A program made the position numbers and the translations under genes. Positions 1-5,144 of a DNA stretch of 5,144 nt are shown in pieces. Under the pieces are notes generated by a model that made no database searches, had not been told where the DNA came from, and was given only the letters and a program-made list of their open reading frames with translations. The stretch comes from JAIVJN01 sp036732565. GTDB lineage: Bacteria > Acidobacteriota > Vicinamibacteria > Vicinamibacterales > UBA2999. The stretch covers positions 1 through 5,144 of the forward strand of contig DAINCF010000508.1 in the NCBI GenBank assembly GCA_036732565.1, given 5' to 3'. How positions within the stretch are numbered: the first letter of the stretch is position 1; every line of letters starts with the position of its first letter.

Positions 1-2
1 AT

Positions 3-1286
3 GCGCCAACGGCGCTGGCGGTGCTGGCCGCGACGCTCGCACGCGGGGCCACGTACGCGCCGTGCGATCGCAGCACACCCTCTCCCGAGCTGTGTCGTCT
101 GGCCGAGCGCTTCGGCGCGCGCGCCACGGTCATAGACGACGAGGGGATCGATGCCACGCTGGCCGATCGTCCGCATGTGGCGTTGCCTGGCGGGCACCAC
201 CTGCGACTGCACGAGCCGGGACAGCATTCGGCCGCGCTCCGCGCGGATATCGCGGTGCTCAAGCTGACCTCGGGCTCGACCGGGGATCCCAGAGCCGTGG
301 CCGCGACGGAAGCCCAACTCCTTGCGGACTCGCGACGGCTGATGCTGGCGATGCGCATCGGACCGGACGATATTCAGGTCGCGGCCACGCCGTTGGCGCA
401 TGCGTATGGTCACGGAAACCTCGTCGTGCCGGTGCTGATGCAGGGCACGGCGATTGTGCGCAGGGAATCGTTCGTGCCGCAGAAGCTGGTGGAGGATGCG
501 CTGACCTACGGCGCGACCGCGTTTCCCGGTGTGCCGTTCATGTTCGACCACCTCGCGGCGCATCTTCCCGAACGGGCGTGGCCGCCGCGGCTCGGGAACC
601 TGCTCTCGGCCGGTGCGCCGTTGTCGTTGGCGACGGTTCGGGCGTTTCATGCCCGTTTTGGCGTGAAGGTGCACTCGTTCTATGGCACATCCGAGACCGG
701 TGGCATCTCGTATGATGACGGCGACACGATCGACGACCAGGTAACGCTCGGCCGTCCGTTGCCGGGCGTGACCGTGACGATACGAGACGAGCCCGAGGAC
801 GCGGAGGCGACGGCAGGCGCGAGCGGACGAGTGCTCGTGGCGAGCGATGCCGTCGGCTGTGGCTACGTCGGCGAAGAGACTCCCGACTTCGTCGAGGGTC
901 GCTTCCTGACCGGCGACATCGGGCGGTTCGACGCCAGTGGCCGTTTGTGGATGCTCGGCCGTGTCTCGTCGTTCGTCAACGTCGCTGGCCGGAAAGTGCA
1001 GCCCGAGGAAGTGGAACGGGTGTTGCGAACGATGCCAGGTGTCGCCGACGCGCGCGTCGTCGGCGCCGCGGACCCACGACGGGGTGAGCAACTGGTGGCG
1101 TGTGTGGTCCCGACGGCCTCGAGTCTGACGGTGCTCGAGGTGCGGAGGTACTGTGCGGAGCGACTTGCGCCGCACAAGATCCCGCATGTGTGGATCTTCG
1201 TCGATGCCATTCCGCTCACCGAGCGGGGCAAGACCGATCGACGTCAGTTGCACTCGATGGTGACAGAGCATCTGGCACGTGCGTGA
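3..1286 (+). CDS. AMP-forming acyl/aryl-acid ligase (ANL superfamily), 5'-truncated by window edge
   Basis: Enzymes of this family activate a carboxylic acid with ATP to an acyl-adenylate and usually pass it to CoA or a carrier protein. The core motifs are visible in order: the phosphate-binding loop LTSGSTGDPR (about 264-293), YGTSETGG (681-704), TGD (909-917), the hinge region GRVSSFVNVAGRKVQPEEVE (958-1017), and PLTERGKTDR near the C-terminus, where the Lys codon at 1230-1232 is the expected adenylation lysine. The frame is open to base 3 and reads APTALAVLAATLARGATYAP, an internal stretch of the N-terminal domain, so the GTG at 21 is not the start. About 427 residues are visible; family members usually have 500-550, so roughly 70-120 are missing. 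The P-loop has Arg where Lys is commonest. The substrate cannot be read from the motifs; a fatty or aryl acid is likely. The radical SAM gene follows after 73 bases on the same strand, suggesting an operon. Confidence 0.93.
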   Translation, partial: APTALAVLAATLARGATYAPCDRSTPSPELCRLAERFGARATVIDDEGIDATLADRPHVALPGGHHLRLHEPGQHSAALRADIAVLKLTSGSTGDPRAVAATEAQLLADSRRLMLAMRIGPDDIQVAATPLAHAYGHGNLVVPVLMQGTAIVRRESFVPQKLVEDALTYGATAFPGVPFMFDHLAAHLPERAWPPRLGNLLSAGAPLSLATVRAFHARFGVKVHSFYGTSETGGISYDDGDTIDDQVTLGRPLPGVTVTIRDEPEDAEATAGASGRVLVASDAVGCGYVGEETPDFVEGRFLTGDIGRFDASGRLWMLGRVSSFVNVAGRKVQPEEVERVLRTMPGVADARVVGAADPRRGEQLVACVVPTASSLTVLEVRRYCAERLAPHKIPHVWIFVDAIPLTERGKTDRRQLHSMVTEHLARA

Positions 1287-1346
1287 AATAGAGCAGGTAG
1301 GGCTGGTGGGGCGGGCAAGGCTAGTGGGCGGACGTGCCCCGCATAA

Positions 1347-1356
1347 AGAGAGGGGA
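1347..1356 (+). promoter_or_regulatory. Ribosome binding site fixing the GTG start of the radical SAM gene
   Basis: The purine run AGAGAGGGGA ends three bases before the GTG at 1360, and its AGAGG core (1349-1353) lies six bases from that codon, a normal Shine-Dalgarno distance. This supports GTG 1360 over the in-frame GTG at 1279. The upstream GTG overlaps the end of the ligase gene and would add 27 residues of unstructured, Gly/Arg-rich sequence unlike a protein start. Confidence 0.6.
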
Positions 1357-1359
1357 CGA

Positions 1360-3261
1360 GTGGGCATCAACGTGTGGAAGCCGGTCGAGTTCGCGCTGAG
1401 CGGGGCAGCCCGGTTGGCGTGGCCCGCCGTGCGGGCCTTGAGCGATGCGGTGCCGAGCAAGCCGATGCAGCCGAAGTGGGCGCCGGGCCCCCTGCTCAAG
1501 AGCCATCAGCGCACCAAGCCGCCGCTGGGCTGGCCTCGCACGACCGACTCACTCTGTCCTGTCTGCGTGCGTGAGGCTCGCGACCGCATCCTGTCGGGCG
1601 AGCAGTCCATCGACTCGCTGGTCTCCGCTCACGTGGGCGAAATCAAGGCGACCATCATCGAGCGCGACGGTCACGTGGTCATCGAGAAGACGTGCCCCAC
1701 GCACGGCACGTTCACCGATACGCTCGCCATCGATCCCGCGTTCTTCGGCCGCATGGAGCGCCTCTACCCGGGCCGTGATTTTCGCGCGGTCGCCGGCTCG
1801 CTCCACAACCACGGCACGTCATCCATCCAGCACGGACGCGGCGCGGTCCTGACCATCGATTTGACCAACCGCTGCAACATGATGTGCGACCCATGCTTCA
1901 TGGACGCCAACCAGGTGGGGTACGTCCACGAGCTGACGCTCGACGAGGTCAAAGGGCTGCTCGACGACGCGATCACCGTCAAGCCGCGGCGGCAGATGAG
2001 CGTGCAGTTCTCCGGCGGTGAGCCGACCTTGTCGCCGATCTTTCTGGACTCGGTGCGCTACGCGCAGGAGGTCGGATACTTCAGCGTGCAGGCGGCCACC
2101 AACGGCATCCGTTTCGCGCAAGACCCTGAATTCACACGCCAGGCGCGAGCCGCCGGTCTCCGCATCGCCTACCTGCAGTTCGACGGTGTCGGCGAAGACG
2201 CGAACGCGCACCGCAAGGTCGGCAACCTGTTCGACGTCAAGCTGCGCGCCATCGAGAACCTCTACGCCGCCGGCATCGACGTCTGCCTCGTCGTCACTGT
2301 TGTCAACAGCGTGAACAACGATCAGGTCGGCGGCATCATCAAGTTCGCGCTGGAGAACTGCGACAAGATCAGCTTCGTGTCGTTTCAGCCGGTCTCGTTC
2401 ACGGGCCGGGACGAGGACATCTCGGATGAGGAGCGGCGGCAGAAGCGCTACACCCTGTCGCACCTCGCGCACGACGTGAAGCGGCAGACTGGCGTCACCG
2501 AACCGCTGCGTGACTGGTTCCCACTGTCGGCGTCGAGCTCGCTGTCGAGCGTGACCGATCTGATACAGGGTCCTCAAGCCGAATGGGGCACGCTGAGCTG
2601 CGGCTGCCATCCCAACTGCGGCGTGGGCAGCGCCTTCATGGTCAGCAAGCGCACCAAGAAATGGGCGCCGCTGTCCGCATTCATCAACCTCGATCGGTTC
2701 CTGCAGGACTCGCAAGCCATCGCCGACGCGGGCCGCGGACCCACCCTGACGAAGATTCAGATGGGGTTGAGCCTGCTGCGCAACTACTCGCCATCACGTG
2801 TGCCGCAGGGCTTTCGCCTGATGGATCTCGTCAAGAAATACGACAAGCAGAGCGGCGGACAGCTCGGCGGGAAGCTGGGGCACACGACGAACCCGGATCG
2901 CAAGAGCGACGAGTGGCTCGTGCTGTTCGTGGCCGGCATGTGGTTTCAAGACTTGTGGACCTACGATTTCCGTCGCACGGAGATGTGCATCATCCCCTAC
3001 GCGACGCAGATGGGCGAGATCTCGTTCTGCGCCTACAACACGGGCGTCGGCTGGCGGCAGGTCGTCGAGAAGATGCACGCCAACGCGACGGTGGCAGAGT
3101 GGTACCGCGAGCACGGCAAGCATGCGGTCTACGCCAACCCGCGTAAGGCCGTGCCGTTGCCGGCCGGCGTGACGCCGGTCGCGCTCAAGATCCCGAAGGA
3201 CGGTCGGCTCGTCGACTGGCAGCCCGAGCCCACCATGCAGCTCAGGGAGAAGGAAGCGTAA
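1360..3261 (+). CDS. Radical SAM protein, Tes/MJ0619-like (class D methyltransferase-like) with extra metal sites
   Basis: The protein has 633 residues from GTG 1360; residue numbers below use that start. Residues 1-60 are basic and proline-rich. A metal site follows: C66-P-V-C69 paired with C112-P-T-H115-G. The radical SAM core begins near residue 163 with a strand ending in C172-NMM-C176-DP-C179, the CX3CX2C motif that holds the 4Fe-4S cluster cleaving S-adenosylmethionine. The SAM-binding GGEP is at 219-222. After the barrel come C414-G-C416-HPN-C420 and, in the C-terminal domain, C543 and C557 within RTEMCIIPYAT and GEISFCAYNTGVGWR, candidates for auxiliary cluster ligands. This order of N-terminal zinc/rubredoxin-like site, core, and C-terminal FCAYN block matches the MJ0619 family. 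That family includes archaeal tetraether lipid synthase, which joins lipid tails by C-C bonds, and proteins annotated as pterin methyltransferases. No signal peptide or transmembrane helix is evident. Family membership is well supported; the substrate is not known. Probably co-transcribed with the upstream ligase. Confidence 0.92.
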   Translation: MGINVWKPVEFALSGAARLAWPAVRALSDAVPSKPMQPKWAPGPLLKSHQRTKPPLGWPRTTDSLCPVCVREARDRILSGEQSIDSLVSAHVGEIKATIIERDGHVVIEKTCPTHGTFTDTLAIDPAFFGRMERLYPGRDFRAVAGSLHNHGTSSIQHGRGAVLTIDLTNRCNMMCDPCFMDANQVGYVHELTLDEVKGLLDDAITVKPRRQMSVQFSGGEPTLSPIFLDSVRYAQEVGYFSVQAATNGIRFAQDPEFTRQARAAGLRIAYLQFDGVGEDANAHRKVGNLFDVKLRAIENLYAAGIDVCLVVTVVNSVNNDQVGGIIKFALENCDKISFVSFQPVSFTGRDEDISDEERRQKRYTLSHLAHDVKRQTGVTEPLRDWFPLSASSSLSSVTDLIQGPQAEWGTLSCGCHPNCGVGSAFMVSKRTKKWAPLSAFINLDRFLQDSQAIADAGRGPTLTKIQMGLSLLRNYSPSRVPQGFRLMDLVKKYDKQSGGQLGGKLGHTTNPDRKSDEWLVLFVAGMWFQDLWTYDFRRTEMCIIPYATQMGEISFCAYNTGVGWRQVVEKMHANATVAEWYREHGKHAVYANPRKAVPLPAGVTPVALKIPKDGRLVDWQPEPTMQLREKEA

Positions 3262-3277
3262 GCGCGCCACGCTCCGC

Positions 3278-3290
3278 TAGACTGGGGGCA
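3278..3290 (+). promoter_or_regulatory. Candidate -10 element for a leaderless peroxiredoxin transcript
   Basis: TAGACT (3278-3283) fits the TANNNT -10 consensus and is followed by six bases (GGGGGC) and then the ATG at 3290, so transcription could start at the A of the start codon. No convincing -35 hexamer is seen about 17 bases upstream (3255-3260 reads AGCGTA or close to it). The G run one base before the ATG is too close to act as a ribosome binding site, which makes leaderless translation plausible. If real, this gene can be expressed independently of the radical SAM gene that ends 28 bases before it. Confidence 0.35.
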
Positions 3291-3844
3291 TGGCTGCTAC
3301 ATCATCCAAGATGCTCGCGCTCGGCTCGCCGGCGCCGCAGTTTGCGCTGCGTGACGTCGTGTCGGGCACGACCGTTCAGCGCGATGTCGTCCGCGGGCCG
3401 CGCGGGCTGCTCGTGATGTTCCTGTCGCGTCATTGTCCCTACGTCAAGCACGTGCAAGACGAGCTGGCGCGGCTCGGCCGCGATTACGCCGGAAGCGGCA
3501 TCGGGTTGCTCGCCGTCGGATCGAACGATCCCCTCTCGCATCCGATGGACGCGCCCGAGCGTCTAGCCGAGCAGGCGCGCGAGGTCGGGTTCTCGTTTCC
3601 GTACGCGTTCGACGAGACGCAAGAAGTCGCGCGCGCGTTCGACGCCGCGTGCACGCCCGACTTCTTTCTCTATGACCGCGACATGAAGCTGGTCTATCGC
3701 GGCCAGTTGGACGACAGCCGCCCGAACAGCGGCGTCCCCGTCACCGGCCGCGACCTCCGCGCCGCCCTGGACGCCGTGAAGGGCGATGGCTCGGTCTCGC
3801 CAGAGCAGCGGCCGAGCCTCGGCTGCAATATCAAGTGGAGATAA
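3290..3844 (+). CDS. Peroxiredoxin-like thioredoxin-fold protein (AhpC/TSA, PRX_like1 type)
   Basis: This complete 184-residue cytosolic protein has a thioredoxin fold. The N-terminus GSPAPQFALRDVVSG is typical of AhpC/TSA redoxins. The active-site strand reads VMFLSRHCPYVKHV, with the likely reactive Cys at residue 49. Later family blocks are all present: AVGSND (75-80), FPYAFDETQEVA (103-114), ACTPDFFLYD with C121, YRGQLDDSRP, the PVTGRDLRAALDA segment, and the C-terminal PSLGCNIKW with C179. The length is normal for the family. Relatives usually carry CxxC at the active site (for example CNHC); here the first Cys is Ser46, so the partner cysteine, if any, would have to be C121 or C179. Members are presumed thiol peroxidases or thiol-disulfide proteins, though the physiological substrate is mostly unknown. 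The start is ATG 3290; a later ATG at 3311 would remove part of the N-terminus and has no better ribosome binding site. Confidence 0.93.
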   Translation: MAATSSKMLALGSPAPQFALRDVVSGTTVQRDVVRGPRGLLVMFLSRHCPYVKHVQDELARLGRDYAGSGIGLLAVGSNDPLSHPMDAPERLAEQAREVGFSFPYAFDETQEVARAFDAACTPDFFLYDRDMKLVYRGQLDDSRPNSGVPVTGRDLRAALDAVKGDGSVSPEQRPSLGCNIKWR

Positions 3845-3850
3845 GGCCTC

Positions 3851-3866
3851 GCGCGCTTTCGCGCGC
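3851..3866. repeat. Hairpin, 6-bp GC stem with TTTC loop, just after the peroxiredoxin stop
   Basis: GCGCGC (3851-3856), loop TTTC, GCGCGC (3861-3866). It lies seven bases after the TAA stop and could help end transcription or protect the 3' end. No T tract follows, so it is not a standard intrinsic terminator. Its left arm overlaps the outer arm of the large inverted repeat, so the two structures compete. Confidence 0.6.
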
Positions 3867-3945
3867 TCGGTAGGCGCGCTCACTTCGTTCGCGCGAAGGC
3901 CTTGCGCCTTCGGCGCTCGGAGGGCCACTCGCTTCGCGTGGAAGG
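3863..3945. repeat. Two diverged direct repeats about 50 bases apart
   Basis: Unit one (3863-3899) and unit two (3913-3945) both open with GCGCTCGG, continue with a G-rich stretch, then a C-ACTTCGTTCGCG or CACTCGCTTCGCG stretch, and end in GAAGG. They differ by a few substitutions and a short gap. A third, inverted copy of the same core is at 4014-4039. This suggests the element was built by duplication of one palindromic unit. Confidence 0.5.
3894..3912. repeat. Hairpin, 7-bp stem CGAAGGC/GCCTTCG
   Basis: CGAAGGC (3894-3900) is complementary to GCCTTCG (3906-3912) across the five-base loop CTTGC. An alternative overlapping hairpin, GCGCC (3904-3908) with GGCGC (3912-3916) around TTC, uses the same right side, so only one can form at a time. 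Confidence 0.55.
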
Positions 3946-3961
3946 GTGGCAACTCGACCTT

Positions 3962-3980
3962 CGGCGGCCGGAAGCCGCCG
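3962..3980. repeat. Hairpin, 7-bp stem CGGCGGC/GCCGCCG
   Basis: CGGCGGC (3962-3968), loop CGGAA, GCCGCCG (3974-3980). It sits near the middle of the large inverted repeat and could be the apical stem of a folded transcript. No T or A tract is adjacent on either strand. Confidence 0.6.
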
Positions 3981-3988
3981 CCTTCGGA

Positions 3989-4001
3989 GCGCCGTAGGCG
4001 C
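3989..4001. repeat. Small hairpin, 5-bp stem GCGCC/GGCGC with GTA loop
   Basis: GCGCC (3989-3993), loop GTA, GGCGC (3997-4001). It is short and would matter only as part of the larger structure around it. Confidence 0.4.
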
Positions 4002-4055
4002 GACGCCATCCGACGAAGTGAGTCGGCCCTCCGAGCGCCCGGACGAGCGCGAGGC

Positions 4056-5144
4056 CTATGGGAACTGCGACGGCGGCACTCTCCGCTTCGTCGCCTGCTC
4101 GAACGCGTAGGCCATCTCGAGCAGTGCGGGCTCGCTGCAGGCCGGGCCGGTGAAGCTCATGTTGTACGGGCCCGGCTTGGCGTCGAAGCCGGCCGGGAAC
4201 GCTGGCGTGGGCGCGTTCGGGATGAAGCCGAAGGGCACGGTGATGGTCGGATGTCCGGCGCGCGCGGCGATGCCGGCGCTGGACACGCCCGGGAAGAAGA
4301 GCGCGTCGAGCCGGTGGACGGCGATCGCTTCATCCAATCCGTGCGTGCGCGCGACGAAGATGTCCTTGGCTCGATCCGCTTCGTAGCGTGCGCGATCGGT
4401 GACCAGGTTCATCTCGTCTGAAATGTCGAACTGCGCCTGATCGAACCTGATCGCCCCACGTGGACGGTTCGCCAGGTTGTAGTTGCGCAGCTCGGTCAGC
4501 GTCTTCACCGGCGCCCCGCCGCCGAGCGACGCGAGCCACAGATTGAAGTCGCGCTTCATCCCGTACTTGAACACCACCGAGCAGTTCGCGTCCATCCCCT
4601 TGGCGTTGGCGAGACCCGAGCACACGCCCCACGCGAGCTGACTGTTGTTGGGATTCCCATCGACGATGCTCGGGATCTCCGCGGGATCGACAATCACGGC
4701 GCCCTCACGCCTCAGGATCTCGATGGCTTCGTTGGCAAGGGCCGTCTGCGCGGCGTTGAGCCCGCCGGCCATCTGGCCCGTCCCTGGGTTGACTGTTGGC
4801 GTATAGAAGCTGGCGCGCGGGATGCCGATGCGCTTGCCGCGCAAGCCGGCGAGGCGCAAGAAGCGTGTGTAGTCGCGGCCGGGCGGGGCGGTGCACGTGT
4901 TCGTGGCCGGATCGTTCGGATCGGGACTCGCGCCCTCCATCGCGCCCAGGAGAATCGCGGCGTCGATGACGGTGCGCGCCATCGGCCCGGCGGTGTCCTG
5001 GTCCGCGGTGATCGGCGCGATGCCCCAGCGGCTGATGCGACCCACGGTCGGCTTGATGCCGACGATCATGTTCGCGTTCGAGGGGCTCAAGATCGAACCC
5101 GAGGTTTCCGTGCCGACGCTGGCGGCGAAGAAGCTCGCCGCCAC
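4056..5144 (-). CDS. Amidase signature family hydrolase, 5'-truncated by window edge
   Basis: Amidase-signature enzymes hydrolyse C-N amide bonds with a Lys-Ser-Ser triad. The visible frame opens with ASVGTETSGSILSPSNAN, the family signature; the Ser codon at 5094-5096 (before Ile) is the expected nucleophile. It is followed by VGIKPTVGRISRWGIAPI and the QDTAGPMARTVIDAAILL block, then PTITVPFGF and the C-terminal EMAYAFEQATKRRVPP, all family-typical. The catalytic Lys and the cis-Ser (the SGSS region) lie beyond the right edge, as does the true start; the GTG at the edge is only an internal Val. About 362 residues are visible of a usual 450-550. A middle region (about 4580-4900) has several Cys residues, including TNTCTAPPG and a CS...NC pair, which may favour an exported protein, but no signal peptide can be seen. 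It converges on the peroxiredoxin gene and is probably a separate unit. The substrate is unknown. Confidence 0.93.
   Translation of the reverse strand: MAASFFAASVGTETSGSILSPSNANMIVGIKPTVGRISRWGIAPITADQDTAGPMARTVIDAAILLGAMEGASPDPNDPATNTCTAPPGRDYTRFLRLAGLRGKRIGIPRASFYTPTVNPGTGQMAGGLNAAQTALANEAIEILRREGAVIVDPAEIPSIVDGNPNNSQLAWGVCSGLANAKGMDANCSVVFKYGMKRDFNLWLASLGGGAPVKTLTELRNYNLANRPRGAIRFDQAQFDISDEMNLVTDRARYEADRAKDIFVARTHGLDEAIAVHRLDALFFPGVSSAGIAARAGHPTITVPFGFIPNAPTPAFPAGFDAKPGPYNMSFTGPACSEPALLEMAYAFEQATKRRVPPSQFP

Larger units (their letters stand above)
3912..4039. repeat. Long internal inverted repeat, 15-bp perfect core
   Basis: GGCGCTCGGAGGGCC (3912-3926) is the exact complement of GGCCCTCCGAGCGCC (4025-4039). 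Pairing continues inward through ACTC and CTTCG on the left arm (to 3936) against the right arm from 4014, with one bulged base and one mismatch. Arms are thus about 25 bases, separated by about 77 bases that contain smaller hairpins. Confidence 0.8.
3841..4059. repeat. Stop-to-stop nested inverted-repeat element between convergent genes
   Basis: The whole gap between the two convergent stop codons is palindromic GC-rich DNA. The outer arms are GGCCTCGCGC (3845-3854) and its exact complement GCGCGAGGCC (4047-4056); ATA (3841-3843) and TAT (4057-4059) extend the pairing past one bulged A. The TAA stop of the + strand gene (3842-3844) and the TAG stop of the - strand gene (4056-4058) therefore sit at the ends of the same stem. 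Inside are a second long inverted repeat and several small hairpins, listed separately. No open frame here looks like a protein. Candidate roles are a bidirectional transcription end, a REP/BIME-like dispersed element, a remnant of a small mobile element, or a structured RNA. The pairing is seen directly; the role is not. Confidence 0.8.

Noticed and set aside
1279..1359. Longer N-terminus of the radical SAM protein from GTG 1279
   Set aside because: The extra 27 residues look like translated non-coding sequence, overlap the ligase stop, and lack the Shine-Dalgarno sequence that is present before GTG 1360.
1287..1359. A promoter or hairpin between the ligase and radical SAM genes
   Set aside because: A short GGGGC/GCCCC pairing is possible, but no good -10/-35 pair or stable stem with a consistent loop could be supported.
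1819..2715. A 298-codon open frame on the - strand inside the radical SAM gene
   Set aside because: It lies wholly antisense to a gene with clear family motifs, its translation is Arg/Val/Asp-rich with no recognisable domain, and long antisense frames are expected in high-GC coding DNA.
3863..3945. CRISPR-like spacing of repeats
   Set aside because: There are only two imperfect direct copies at about 50-base spacing, both internally palindromic, with no spacer diversity and no cas gene.
3851..4001. Classical intrinsic terminators
   Set aside because: Strong GC hairpins exist, but none is followed by a run of T on either strand, so only a structural or Rho-type role could be argued.
3786..4421. 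A 211-codon + strand frame crossing the intergenic repeat into the amidase
   Set aside because: It starts in the peroxiredoxin tail, runs through palindromic DNA and then antisense to the amidase; the translation is Arg/Ala/Gly-rich with no domain.

Overview
This is a high-GC bacterial window with three genes on the + strand converging on one gene on the - strand. No ribosomal or other phylogenetic marker is present. The mix of a Tes-like radical SAM protein, GC-rich palindromic intergenic DNA and a possible leaderless start would suit Acidobacteriota (for example Vicinamibacteria), but this is only a low-confidence guess.

Layout. Bases 3-1286 (+) hold the C-terminal four fifths or so of an AMP-forming acyl/aryl-acid ligase (ANL superfamily), cut by the left edge. 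After 73 bases comes a 633-residue radical SAM protein (1360-3261, +). It has an N-terminal CxxC...CPxH metal site, a CX3CX2C radical SAM motif and two further cysteine groups in the C-terminal half. Its layout is that of the MJ0619/class D methyltransferase-like family, which includes archaeal tetraether lipid synthase (Tes). After 28 bases comes a complete 184-residue peroxiredoxin-like thioredoxin-fold protein (3290-3844, +). It has no good ribosome binding site, but a TAGACT hexamer lies at leaderless-promoter distance from its ATG. On the other strand, 4056-5144 is the C-terminal part of an amidase-signature-family hydrolase, cut by the right edge.

The space between the convergent peroxiredoxin and amidase genes (3845-4055) is filled almost entirely by nested inverted repeats. 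The outermost arms start at the two stop codons, so the element runs from stop to stop.

How the genes may work together. The ligase and the radical SAM gene are plausibly one transcription unit: a carboxylic acid (perhaps a fatty acid) is activated, and a radical enzyme modifies unactivated carbon positions. If the Tes relationship holds, a role in membrane-spanning or otherwise modified lipids is the most attractive hypothesis. The peroxiredoxin could be a protective redox partner or simply a neighbour. The amidase appears unrelated. The pathway is inference; the family assignments rest on motifs read directly from the sequence.
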